This document shows, piece by piece, positions 1 through 10,479 of a DNA stretch of 64,000 bases; positions within the stretch are counted from its first letter, which is position 1, and each line of letters begins with the position of its first letter. The position numbers were made by a program, and so were the translations under genes. Source of the DNA: Alternaria dauci (Eukaryota; Ascomycota; Dothideomycetes; Pleosporales; Pleosporaceae); assembly GCF_042100115.1 (NCBI RefSeq), contig NC_091276.1, forward strand, positions 434,001 to 498,000, written 5' to 3'. The notes below the pieces were generated by a model. That model did not search any database and had not been told where the DNA came from. It saw only the letters and a program-made list of their open reading frames with translations.

Positions 1-2041
1 CTCGACCCACACCAGTGGGCGACAAAGATTTTCAAACACCACCAATGAAATTTTGCGCAGAGGATTGGGTTGCGTCCGCAACTTCAAGCGCCTGTTCTCG
101 AACCGCAAAAAAGCATTGTGAGCGGATCTTGCGGATGTTCGCACCCCGAGAGGCCCGGCGGCTTCAAATCGGTCTTGCATCATGGGCGCGGAGTGGAAAG
201 CCACAAGATGCGGTCAGTCGCACATCCCGCGTCGAAAACGCCCCGGAAGGTTGTCATGCGCAGTAACATGATCGATTGGCAATAGGCTAGCCGGGTGCGA
301 CGAGCTGCTTTGGTTTGTATGACTGACCAAGTGTGCATCAGCGAGCGTCGTTTTGTCAGCGGTCAGCTTGTGGCTTTGGCTGGAATCGCTCCACTTTGGA
401 CGATCATTCTGAAGTGTCGATTATCTCCGAGACTCTGATTTGTTTTCTGTGGGTGTAGATGTGGCTGTTTCAAACCACATCCGAGGTCTGAAAGGTCGAG
501 TTGCCGTTTGCCGTTTGCTCCGACGGGTTCTTGTACTTTGGAAAGCTTTTTCTGCAACGATTGGATCGACGTCTGATATCTGAAGCCTCCAAAACAGACG
601 CACGCATAGATGACATGGCGAGACATTGCTATACTCGAACATCCACGCTGGTCAAGGGGTTGGATCATAGATGGGTTACCTAGACAGGAAACCATTAGGC
701 TTGATAGGTCGATGTCAGCTCTAATTCAGCCTAGTGATTTCCTATTTGAGTAGCCAACCACAATGCAGCCATGACCCATTCACCTGCGCATACGGAACAT
801 CATCGCAGGCACCCGTTCTTTGAAGTAGGCTTCTGCTTCAGAATGCCCGCATGCCTAGAAGTATCAACTATCATACCGACGTGGATGGAAAAGGTGTCGA
901 AAAGATGGTGCATACTGACAGTTGCGCAGAAGGAACACGCTATCCAGCCCTGGGTTCTCGGACTGAGGCAATACCATGAAAGAACTAGCCCCATCTCTAA
1001 TCCGATAGAAAGTGGTCGCCAGTAAGCATGTCTTGCTTTTTTCGTGGTTCGCAATGTACTCTTAGTCCCCTGTCTTACTGAAGATTGAGGGTCGAGTTTT
1101 GCGAAAGCGTATATTGTCGCTTGGTTGAGGTGATTGATTGCTATCGGATACAGCATCCCAGGGTGAAATCTCGCTTGCATCTTTGGGTGACCTTGTTCCT
1201 GTCGATGCAAGGTACCCGCTGGCTGCTTGTAAGTATAGCCAACGTGAGCCCCAGGCGCACTGGACATTGGAGTCGGGGTAGATGATTGTGCTTCGGTGTG
1301 CGCATGCGTAGGCTGTCCGGCGATTATCGGCTTAGTGTACAGGCCAATATCCTTTCAGACCGTTTGACAGAGGCCGTCTTCCATTTGTTTAGCTTGCTCT
1401 TATGATGCTTCGTCGCCGGCGAGCGGACGCGCCACCTAGCACCTCCATTCTTGAAATGTGGGGGATACGTCGCTGTAACGAGATGAGGCTGAAGGGTTCA
1501 TCGCGCTTACCCCGGTGACGAGTCGTTCTCGCCTTTAAGCCAAGCGCGTTCGGCAGAGTTTTGCTTCTTGACGGAAGTTCCGTACTTATAAGTGACACAA
1601 TATCAGTAAGAAGTCGCGCATTTGCAGCCTCGCTGGTGGATGTCGTGAGTGAAGTCATGAATACAGCGGTCGTTTTGGTGCCGCGGAGTGCCAAGAGAAA
1701 AAGCGGGGTCGACTGTCCTCTGCGTTGCAAGAAGCAGCACCTTCATCCTCTTTACACCACATAGCTTTTCGCATTTATCAGCCGAGAATGTAGATGCAGC
1801 GAGGCCACCGATCCAGATGCTTACCTGTTGGCAATGCTCCGGGCCTGAATCAACATAGTGCATCCCCGGTCATCTACGGTTTCGTCGCCCCGCATCAGGA
1901 CGCATCTACGCATTTCAGGATGAACTTCTTCAAAGGACACTGCTCTTGGATCTCTCTGCTACTTCATGAAATTGAATGAATTCGCGACATAACAGGAGAT
2001 GCCTGGAAGATCGCTAAAGTCCGCTGCATCCGCTCATCCGC
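1..2041. other. No supportable gene
   Basis: Several open frames of 60-155 codons occur on both strands, but they overlap each other, lack convincing splice structure and show no recognisable motif. The best of them, 1389-1730 on the minus strand, is a basic, serine/threonine-rich frame of 113 codons that I cannot confirm. I treat this stretch as intergenic or decayed sequence. Confidence 0.5.
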
Positions 2042-2648
2042 TCATTTGCACGTCAACAAATTCATCAATAGTTTTCCCGCAGCTTTACCGAAGTCAGAAA
2101 GTAATTGCCAGCTCTCAGCCCCACGGCTCTGTTCAGGTCTTAATAAAGGCGTGTCTTCTCCTGCACGTTCAGCCACATCCAAAGACCCGCACCTGTTGAC
2201 ACCAGCCGGCCGAATCGTCTCAACACTATCAAAAGACTTCACCATCACCATCCGGGGTCGGTCACCAAACATGTAATCGCAAGGCAGATATGCTCCTAGA
2301 ATTCTAGTTAGCTTTGGCGTTCCTATGAACCGAGTCTTACACACCCCGGCTTTGCAGCTCCGCTCGAGCCTTGTCCCTAGCCTCGTCCCACCGCTCATGA
2401 TCGATCAAACTTGACTCCTTATACAACTTTGGCGATAGTGTATTCGGACTGAAGAGCATAGGTAAGAGCCGGCGCACGTGGTTCAGGGTTTCTGATGCCC
2501 TTTCATCCTTGCACCGCATTCTGTGCTTGACTTCCGGTGCGACATGGCGACCATCTGGTAGATCGTACAGTAGGCGGTATTGATCTTCAGGCGATAAAGA
2601 GTCGATCTCGCTAAGAAACCGGTCTGCGATGTAGCCGTGGAAATTCAT
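2042..2648 (-). CDS. Hypothetical protein, two exons, 185 aa
   Basis: I do not recognise this protein. Exon 1 runs 2648-2345 and exon 2 runs 2295-2042. The 49-nt intron has a GTGTGT donor, a GCTAAC branch site and a TAG acceptor, and joining at phase 1 gives one open frame of 186 codons. The start chosen is the ATG at 2648 (MNFHGYIADRF); an upstream in-frame start at 2702 would add 18 residues. The N-terminal half is charged and probably helical, with no signal peptide or membrane segment. The second exon would be missed by a single-ORF caller because exon 1 reads into a stop just past the donor. Function unknown. Confidence 0.55.
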
Positions 2649-3200
2649 GGCGGTTTGGGTAGCGGTTCGAGCAGTACCTAGGTATGGTTGCGAGAACTGC
2701 ACAGTCGCCTAGACTCGGGGACATAATGACGCTTTGGCAAGACTCTCTCTGACAGCGCGAGTCGGAGATAAAGGTAGTTGACGTTTGGTCTCCTGACTGC
2801 ATCAAACGGCTTCATTGCAAACCATGCGCTACCACAAACAGGACACGCGGTCCATTGATAGCGCCACGACGAAGGAATGAATTTACATGGAGTCTATCTT
2901 GGGCAAAATCACAACTCTGCATTGAAGGACTCGCAACCGTGGACTGGAAGCCAAACGCCTGATGTAATGTGACATCCTACACCTTTGCCATACATGGACG
3001 GATTCTTCTACACCAGCTAGAACACAATGGAAGCCAACTGAACTTCTAAAAGATATTTACGTGTTCCCAACACTGCATACACATGGTACCCGTATCATTG
3101 CGCCTACAAAATTTCGACAGCCTATGTTTCCAAATCGTTGAACGCCCAACTCCACTATACTTCCAAAGTCTGTGTTATCATTTCCAGATATGTACGCGCA
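2649..3200. other. Intergenic, nothing seen
   Basis: About 550 bp between two minus-strand genes. It should contain the promoter of the 2042-2648 gene. No clear TATA box, repeat or RNA gene is visible. Confidence 0.5.
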
Positions 3201-3602
3201 CTAAGTACCAGCATCATCACGGTACCCTCGATTCTCGAGCCATCGTGCGCTCAAAGTCGTCGTTATCGTCGTCTTCTTCGCCTCGTACCCCTCACAGCGG
3301 CGTGTCTCAACGTAAAATCCATGCTCCGTAAACTCTAAGCGATATCTGCCTTCAATGTCGCCCATCCCTTTGATAGTGCGGATATTTTGTTCTTTGAGGT
3401 TGGATTCTTCAGAAGGAAAGTAGCCGGCGAATGGCTTGGGCACATGGTCTTCGATTTGTTGTAACCAAGCCTCAACCTTTCTTCGTCTTAACATTTTCTG
3501 GAAGCCACCGTTTTCGTTGCTGCTGCGTTTCGATGACTTTTTTGGTTTGTCTGGCGGTTTGCTGGAGGTCCTTTTTCGGAGTCGAAGGACGGTGACGGCC
3601 AT
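3201..3602 (-). CDS. Hypothetical basic protein, 133 aa
   Basis: Single-exon frame starting at the ATG at 3602. The first 25 residues are rich in Lys, Arg, Ser and Pro (KPPDKPKKSSKRSS), followed by a charged, probably helical stretch with RRRKVEAWLQQIEDHVPKPFAG (shown here only to mark the W and P positions) and a more folded-looking C-terminal half. The basic leader could be a nuclear localisation signal or a disordered tail. There is no signal peptide, membrane span or recognised domain. It is flanked by two other unrecognised minus-strand genes. Function unknown. Confidence 0.5.
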   Translation of the reverse strand: MAVTVLRLRKRTSSKPPDKPKKSSKRSSNENGGFQKMLRRRKVEAWLQQIEDHVPKPFAGYFPSEESNLKEQNIRTIKGMGDIEGRYRLEFTEHGFYVETRRCEGYEAKKTTITTTLSARWLENRGYRDDAGT

Positions 3603-3953
3603 TGCGCACGTAGACGGCTACGAAGATTCTTGTGCGTACGATTGTGTATGTGTGATAGTTTTCGCGACGGTTGTGTGCGTTGAGAAGAGATGGGATTTTC
3701 TCGTGTGGGTTTTGGGAGTTGTTGCAGTGTGCAACAAGAGACGTGTAGATGTGAAGAGAAGGAGAAGGAGAAAGTAAGAAAGATATTCCTTGAAGCTTCC
3801 GTGCTGAAGCTATTAGCTAATGACTTCTATGACCCGAATTTCTTTGAGAAATGAAAAGGAACTGGTTGTGGAGATCGTGAGCGGTTTCTCTCCCATGGTT
3901 CGTTGCAGTGCTCGATACCATTGTATGGCATCCACTCGATGGCCCCACACACC
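3603..3953. other. Intergenic, nothing seen
   Basis: About 350 bp between minus-strand genes. The part nearest 3602 is GT-rich on the plus strand, so pyrimidine/purine-biased in the likely 5' leader of the downstream gene. No motif is assigned. Confidence 0.45.
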
Positions 3954-4784
3954 TTATCTATTCAGCCTGGCCAAAGCAACACTAATATCCCTTCTATAAA
4001 AGTCCTCAGCATCATAGGATCCGAAGCTTCTCTTGATCTCTCTCACGCGCTTGTGCTTCGCTAGAATCTCTACAGGTCTTTCTACAACTTCATACTCTCC
4101 TGGTCTTGCACTAGCCGGACTGATGTCTCTAACGATGGCTACAACCTTGATAATGAAATCGCGATTCGGCAGATGCGACGCGAACCATTCTTGGGCCTCG
4201 ATACAAACTTCAGTCTTCCTTGCGATTTCTGCGTCGGAATACTCGATAATCTCGGGCCAGCTACACCAGTAGTTGCCGATGTACGATACGGCCCGCTTGA
4301 TAACATTGAGTGGTCCCGATGAAGGGGAAGGGGACGGTAGCGACGGAGCAGGAACAGCGTGCGTAGGTGGAAAGATATCTGTAGTCACTCGGTTCGGTGG
4401 TCCTTTGCTTCGGCTGACTTCCGATGTGTCGGGGGGGTGTAGAACATCTTCTTGAGGTGAGAGTGGCGGTGGATCTCCAGCTTCGCAATCATGCCATGTA
4501 CATTCGTCGTGATCTTTCTCTGTCTTATCTCCTGATTGGAACATGTTTAGATCCGGTTCGTTGGTTGGTAACCGCGTGGAATGGCAGGCAGGTCCATCAA
4601 GAATATCCTTTGGCGTGGTTGTGGCGTCAAGACATGAAACACCGCCATTGTTCCTTCTCCCCCGAAGAACCTTTCTAGCAGTAATCGTTGTCGGATTTTG
4701 TGCGAGGAGCGCGCCAATTCTTGCCTGGACGTCTGGGTCAATACCTGGAGGTGCTTTCGGCAGTGATTGATCGGAATCGGTCAT
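3954..4784 (-). CDS. Hypothetical protein, 276 aa
   Basis: Single exon starting with MTDSDQSLPKAPPGIDPDVQARI at 4784 (only start region noted). The first 160 residues are proline/serine/aspartate-rich and probably disordered. From about residue 165 the sequence looks folded, with VIKRAVSYIGNYWCSWPEI and then a run of charged helices to the C-terminus (SYDAEDFYRRDISVALARLNR region). There is no signal peptide or membrane helix. I recognise no family. The reading frame is uninterrupted and of much better protein quality than the overlapping frames on the other strand, which supports it being a gene. Confidence 0.6.
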   Translation of the reverse strand: MTDSDQSLPKAPPGIDPDVQARIGALLAQNPTTITARKVLRGRRNNGGVSCLDATTTPKDILDGPACHSTRLPTNEPDLNMFQSGDKTEKDHDECTWHDCEAGDPPPLSPQEDVLHPPDTSEVSRSKGPPNRVTTDIFPPTHAVPAPSLPSPSPSSGPLNVIKRAVSYIGNYWCSWPEIIEYSDAEIARKTEVCIEAQEWFASHLPNRDFIIKVVAIVRDISPASARPGEYEVVERPVEILAKHKRVREIKRSFGSYDAEDFYRRDISVALARLNR

Positions 4785-5405
4785 GGTTGAATTGGACGAC
4801 GCTGGTGTGAAGTCGTGCTCTGGTCGTTCGGGAACATTTTAGAAAGGCGTAACTTGATACTGTAAGGGACACTCTTTGCAGTGGGTGTTGTGGAAGTGAA
4901 ATGATGACACACGTGAGCGTGGTTGGGAATAGAGTTCAGGGGAGTGAAGCGCGGAGTCAGGGAACCCAAAACCGCGAAATGCGTTAAGAGTGCAAACAAG
5001 CAGTAGTGAATAGTACACACATTGACAGATCTAGAAAGTGTATATGTGGCAGCCTTGAATATCACGCGGTTCTTGAAGCGGCACGGCATCTATCACAACG
5101 CCGACAAGGATGCCACGTAGCCTTGAATGCTAGGCGCATGGTGAAGTGGAAATGTCACTTCGACATGTTCATCAACACCAAAGGTCGTACAAAGGCCCTG
5201 ATTATCTCTGCTAGTCTTCCTCACCCTCAAAATACACCTATAAGCGAACATGTCAGAGGCATCAACATCGTCGTCTCCAATAAAGAACTCACCACTATAC
5301 ATCTCGCTCCCAAGATTAGATCGACCTACGCTGCAGCGCGAGTACACATCTAGTCCTTCGAAATGATCTGATTGCACACCTAAAACTTCCCATGGGTTTA
5401 TAGCT
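4785..5405. other. Intergenic with one doubtful minus-strand frame
   Basis: The part next to 4784 is the likely leader of the 276-aa gene. A minus-strand frame at 5093-5443 has protein-like acidic composition (for example GEFFIGDDDVDASDMFAYRC) but no ATG at its 5' end. It could be a terminal exon of a gene whose other exons I could not trace, or chance. No function can be suggested. Confidence 0.3.
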
Positions 5406-6020
5406 ATGCACACATCCACACCCGTCGAGGAACCGCACCGCACCCGGAGTGATGGTAAATCGGCATCGACTGGCGACTATTTCTCGATGCACAAGCGGAG
5501 GCAGATGCCTTCTCCTAACCCGGCGGCATATGAAGCGCATGTATACTTACCGCTTTGTTCTGTTGCAGCGGTTGCCGAGGATGTGGCCGACTACTTCGCC
5601 AACAGGAGTGGTGCACCGACGGCTTCTACTGGTTCAAGTGAAGATGCGGGATTCTGCACTCCGACGAGTGTCGATACTGTGGATAATGGTGAAAGTAGAA
5701 GCGGCCCGAGAAAGTGACCCGAAGACTATATGCCTTCGAGCCATGCACCGCTCTGTGAGCCTCCGCATTCGATGGGAAGTCCGGTTGTTGCGCCTGATAT
5801 TGTGACTAAGCCGGAAAACGACCCTGGGTTTGGTTTTCGCAGCGGCAGTGACACAGAGCTGCGCGGAGAAGATGACGAGACATGCGATCGGGCGGAAGAA
5901 GCACGTACTGGTGAACGAGCTGGCCACCGACGACAATTCGTAGTACCGAGCGTTCAGCGCGTCGCTTCATGCCAGCATCAGACTTCGGAACCATTGGATG
6001 ACGTGAGAGCTAGAGTATAA
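5406..6020 (+). pseudogene. Possible broken gene: one frame with a single in-frame TGA
   Basis: The frame opening at the ATG at 5406 stays open to 6020 except for a TGA at 5715-5717. The composition on both sides is alike: low-complexity, Ser/Pro/Glu/Asp-rich, as in disordered fungal proteins (SGPRK before the stop, PEDYMPSSH after it). No plausible intron spans the TGA, since the local GT-AG pairs are too short. CGA to TGA by one C-to-T change would explain it. Alternatives are two unrelated short frames or readthrough, though the TGA-CCC context is not the known TGA-CTA readthrough signal. Function unknown. Confidence 0.3.
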
Positions 6021-6464
6021 ACTCCTTGTCTACGGTCACCCATGCTATGGTTATGAGACGAAGATGGCTTCATTGTGAGAATGTACGTCGATTATATAGA
6101 TATTCCAGATCGATCTTGATTCCATGTCGTCTGCCTGTATAGCGTCCTGATTTTACCAAGTATTGGCGTCCAAAGATGCGTGATCGGTTCAATGCGCGGC
6201 GGGCTTTGGAACTTAAATGGAAGCGCACGACATAGTTTGGTGCTTCACTCAGCGAACATTCTTGTTTGGTGAAAGATGAGTTGATGATTGAAGGAGATGG
6301 AAGACAACGTAGCTCGCATTCTGGTTCATCATGCACTAGTCCATATTCCGGTTAGCCTATTTTGGCTCCTTCCCCTCCAATGTCCATCTGTGAACCCTCT
6401 CAGGACCGATCTAAAACCACTGCTTCACTCCCCCGAAAATCTTCAATCCCTCTCGAAGCTACCC

Positions 6465-6902
6465 ATGTCTGGAATCGAACTGAGCGATCAACAGCTACGC
6501 AATCGAAGACCACATGCACAAGATGAGGGACCGCCCGTGCCACCAAAGACCTTCAAGACTGGAAACATGTCAAAGGCACCGTCAAGACGCGTCGCACCCA
6601 GACGATTGGATTTACAAAATCACTCAAAACCACTTCCGCCTGTCCCGCCGTTTGTAGGAGCGGCTGCTTCCAAAATTGAACCGCTGTCAAAACCATTGCC
6701 GTTACCGCCAAAGAGTGTCACACTTCGATCGACCCTTCTGTGGGTGGCAGCATTGTTCGTGTGGTTTCTACTGATCGTGGTGTTACTACCTGTCATCACA
6801 GAAAAAGACGCGATGCCTGGCTTCAACAAGTGGCTTCGTAGTTTACTGCGACTAAAGCCATATGTCATAAAGAGGTCTACAACTTCGACTCAGCCTTCGT
6901 AG
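6465..6902 (+). CDS. Small proline-rich single-pass membrane protein, 145 aa
   Basis: The start chosen is the ATG at 6465 (MSGIELSDQQLRNRR). An earlier in-frame ATG at 6288 would add 59 residues of poorer quality. Residues 20-90 are basic and proline-rich with repeated PLPP/PVPP motifs (PPVPPKTF, KPLPPVPPF, KPLPLPPK), typical ligands for SH3 or WW domains. A hydrophobic helix follows at about residues 95-117 (LLWVAALFVWFLLIVVLLPV), then a short basic tail. This suggests a tail-anchored or single-pass membrane protein with a cytosolic proline-rich region. Its 3' end overlaps the 3' end of the convergent acyl-CoA dehydrogenase by 26 nt. Family not recognised. Confidence 0.6.
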   Translation: MSGIELSDQQLRNRRPHAQDEGPPVPPKTFKTGNMSKAPSRRVAPRRLDLQNHSKPLPPVPPFVGAAASKIEPLSKPLPLPPKSVTLRSTLLWVAALFVWFLLIVVLLPVITEKDAMPGFNKWLRSLLRLKPYVIKRSTTSTQPS

Positions 6903-8266
6903 CATCTACCAGGCTCTTCCTCCCACCAAAACCGAACAGATACGCCGCGATCTTCCGCATCTGGATCTCTTCACTGCCCTCAGTGATCCTGTATCGGCGG
7001 TGATGTCTCCAGATGTGCTCGAACGGATAGTGCCGTGAGTATCCGTTGCCGCCATGGACCTGGATCGCCCGGTCTGCCGCCTCCGTGCACAGCCTGTTGG
7101 CGTAGTAGTTACACATGGACACCTTATCGCCAATCCTCCTCTCAATCTCATCGTGTGGCATAGAGTCCATCTCCAGCGCAGTCTTCCGTATCAATTGTCG
7201 CAGCATCTCGCATTGGGTCGCGAGTTCTACAAGCGGGAATTGTATGCCCTGATTGTGCGAGAGGGGGGTACCAAAGGGCGCGCGTTCGTTGGCGTATTCG
7301 ACGGATTGCTGGACACAGTATACGGCTGCACCGAGCGACGAGGCGGCTTGCCGGATGCGGTTCTCGTGGACAAAGGCTTGCGCGACGCCAAGGCCATTGT
7401 GGATGGGGCCTAACGCGGCGGTTTCGGGTACCCAGACGTCCTTGATGGAAACGGTCGCGTGATCGGTGGGCATGTTGAGTGTCCTGCGTGTCATTAGCAA
7501 GCGATTCCGGTGCTGTAAGACGGATCACATACCATTCATACGACTCTGCCTTTAATCCTGGTGTGTCGGCCGGCACCACGAAACACGAAATGCCCTTTGT
7601 CTCGCCATCCTTCCCTGAAGTCCGCGCAAAGATCAAACAATGTGTAGCGTGGTGCATACCAGTCTGCCACCGTTTATAGCCGTTCAGCAACCATCCCTTC
7701 ACACCTTTTCTCGTCTCCGGTCGCCCCTTCGTCGCCATGTGTGTCGCGTCTGAGCCATGGCCTGGCTCCGTCAAGCCGAACGTCATCCTGAATTTGCCCT
7801 CCAGCCGGAGCGGTATAAACTCCTTCTTCTGCTGCTCATTACCAAAGTTCATGAGCATGATGACATCAGGAAAGTTTCCGACCATCGAGTGCTCTGTCTG
7901 CAAATCGTTGAACAGACCCAGTCCCTTTGCCGCGAGATGCTCTCGGATGACGGCCATCCAGAGGTTGCTTCCTCGCCCATCGGCACTGTTTTGTCCGCCG
8001 TATTGCTTCGGCAGCGAAAGCCTGTAGAAGCCAGCTTCATCAGCCAGCCTCCTTGACTCAGCCAATAGCTCTTCCCACTCCTTGCGTGGGAGACCTCCGT
8101 TGTCCCAATCGGTTCGAGCGTGTTCGCGGCGGTGGTCGAAGAAGCGGTTGTTGTCGTCTTTGTGCTGAAGAGGTGTGATCTTCTCGTCGATAAACTTGTC
8201 GAGATCGGCGAGATATTGCTTCAAATCATCGGGGATCGAGAAGTTCATCGTTTGCGACAGCGACAT
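6877..8266 (-). CDS. Acyl-CoA dehydrogenase, peroxisomal type (C-terminal SKL)
   Basis: FAD enzyme that introduces the alpha-beta double bond into acyl-CoA in beta-oxidation. Exon 1 is 8266-7533 and exon 2 is 7483-6877. The 49-nt intron (GTATGT, GCTAATGAC, CAG) splits a Trp codon, and the product is 446 aa. Diagnostic segments are GLTEPGHGSDATHM (substrate/FAD region), WQTGMHHATHCLIFART, and near the C-terminus VHGGNGYSRHYP and RYRITEGSEEIQMRKIAAY, where the Glu matches the usual catalytic base position. The last three residues are SKL, a PTS1 peroxisomal import signal, so peroxisomal beta-oxidation is likely. The ATG at 8266 (MSLSQTMNF) is preferred; an in-frame ATG at 8356 would add 30 residues. 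Confidence 0.9.
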
Positions 8267-8356
8267 GGCGTAGTTTCTTTCCAAGGATACGGTCGGCGGA
8301 GGCTGCTGTTGATGGCCCGGTGCTGTGTCAGCGGTTTGGAAACTTCTTGACGGCAC

Positions 8357-9104
8357 GGGGAAAGCTAGAAGCTTGCGATATAAGGGTCAGCTTCGGGACG
8401 CGCATCTTGATGACTCGCTTGATCTCAGTCGTGGAGTTGCTGTGCTTGGAGAGTTGCTTTGCGGGGAAAGGAGCACAGGCCAGGCGGAGATTGACCTCGG
8501 CCTTCACCAGCGCGCCTCAACCTCCCACTCCGTCCGCCATTCTCATAGACACTATGCCCCTGACTCTGGAGGCTGTAGCACAACGGCCATTCGCTATGTG
8601 ATCCAGTTTACGGTTCGGTTGGACAGCGTTGGTGTTGTTTCGCAGCAGGCTTTCGTCTGGTTGTCGGTGATTCTGCCGTCTAAACTCAAGAAGCAAGAGT
8701 TTTAGAAACATGATACCTCGCGCGCGCAGTTTCAAAGGGTGAGTATGACATCGATGAGCTGGGGAACTGGGTGATCGTTCTCATGCTGGCGAAACAGGTC
8801 ACGGCCCCAATCCTTTCCAGAGAAGCTTGTCCTCTCAGACGTTAACCCGACCGACAACATGTAGCCATGGCCATACGTTGCCTTACCCTTTAGATGTGAT
8901 TGCGACTCTGACAGATCGTATTGTTGATCTAACCTTCAACCATGGTTCTTATCGTTCCTGCCCCGCTTATTGATCATTCGCTACCAGCAGATAGACCCGG
9001 GCCACGATTTCTAGATACTTTATCCTCTTGCCTGCCTCCATCTTTTCCTCAACCTTGATATTCAACATACTGCCAAGTAGACTATTGGAAAACTTAGGAC
9101 TACA
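8357..9104. other. Divergent intergenic region
   Basis: About 750 bp lying between the starts of the acyl-CoA dehydrogenase (minus) and the 340-aa gene (plus), so it holds both promoters. Short open frames here are antisense or low quality. The stretch just before 9105 is pyrimidine-rich (TCTTTTCCTCAACCTTG), as in fungal leaders. No operator is identified. Confidence 0.5.
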
Positions 9105-10237
9105 ATGAGCGAAAGACCACAAGCAGCTCTCAGCCCGTCCGAGCGGGCCAGACTCGTTGTTTCCGCTTGGGCATCGAGCCAGAGCGACACATCCACCACA
9201 AATTATCTCACCCGACCTTTCTCCCGCTTATTCTTGGTGACTGCCATGGACCATTTGTTCCGCGAGGAATCCATCGACTTCTTGTCATCATCTCCACCGG
9301 CACCAGCTAGAAGCTGTGGGAGCAGTGGGAGCAAGCGCGAGATCTATCACGCGTTCCTCGCAGAGCTGTCTCACGCTCTTGAGCGAATAGAAGAGAAGAC
9401 TACACTGGATGGAGTACCGCTGGAGAAGTTGAATTGGGACCAGCTTGAAAGAGCTCTGCCCAGCGAGGGCCCCGCAACTCCAGAAGATCGCGGAACGTAT
9501 CTCGAAGATATCAGTGAGAACGCTGCGAAGCTCATCGAACTGAGGTCAGACCTTCTTATGAGAGAGTGCATCCTCTTCCTTAACATCCCTCTAGGCCGTG
9601 AAGGCATACAGCCTAACAAAGCCATACATACCCTCGTCCGGGGCATTATAGATGGGAGGAGTTCAAGCACGGATCCGTCCAACCAGAATTATGTCTACAA
9701 GAGGGTCATATTCCGCAATGACTCGGCAACACTTGCCACACAGTTACTGCATCTCGCCAAGATTCCCCTCCCCAAAGGACAGGACTGTTTCGAGTTTGAT
9801 TCATGCCTCTTTAAGGAAAGAATGAAGTACCCATCGGAAGTTTTCTCCAAGTTCAGTACAGCATCGTATCACCTCCGACGTAAGAAGTTGTTACCGCGTC
9901 GTAGACGATCACAGGATCACTTTTGAGACAAGCCAGTTAGATACATCGCGGTAGCTTTGACGCTTGATGAAACGATCAAGGGGAGAGAAGGCGTCGTGCT
10001 TGCTATAGAGCACATGAAGAACTGTATGTATTGGCAGCGTTATTTCTCGAGACATTACGCTAACAATGACACGTAGGCTATAGGACTATGTTTCATGAGC
10101 TCAAGACACGTCTCGACGAAGATGCAGAACTAAAACTTAAGAAAGAAGCTTGGTTATGCAGTCTTGAGAAGAGGTTAAGGAGGCAGACGTTGATGTCTCT
10201 ACCAAGGTGGAAGAGTAGTGTATATACGCATATGTGA
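9105..10237 (+). CDS. Hypothetical protein, three exons, 340 aa
   Basis: Not recognised. Exons are 9105-9879, 9937-10023 and 10077-10237. Intron 1 (57 nt, GTAAGA to CCAG) keeps the frame and removes a TGA at 9924 that would otherwise end the protein at 273 aa. Intron 2 (53 nt) is a textbook GTATGT / GCTAAC / TAG intron. The joined frame is 341 codons. The first part is serine-rich and then helical (KREIYHAFLAELSHALERIEEK region, about residues 75-100), with a mostly charged helical C-terminal part (HELKTRLDEDAELKLKKEAW region). There is no signal peptide or membrane helix. The intron 1 acceptor is the least certain element; nearby AGs at 9932 and 9940 break the frame. Confidence 0.6.
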
Positions 10238-10479
10238 TAGTCTTAGTGGTTCACCTCGTCAAGACTGCTGAAAAGCCGGCTGAACAGTCTTATGAGGTGC
10301 TAACAAGGAAGCGCAGTCATGCACTGATATCGATACACACCCGCCTTGAATCCTTTCGGCATTGTTTGCATTGTTAGTAAATACAATACATGAATTCATA
10401 AACTATCAGGCTCACTTTTCGACTCGGAGGGAACTGATATGTCCACCGTTCAGGTCATTACTAACCTGCGATCTTCCAC

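Noticed and set aside
5715..5723. Programmed TGA readthrough
   Set aside because: The context is TGA-CCC, not the TGA-CTA context known for fungal readthrough, and the extension does not end in a peroxisomal signal.
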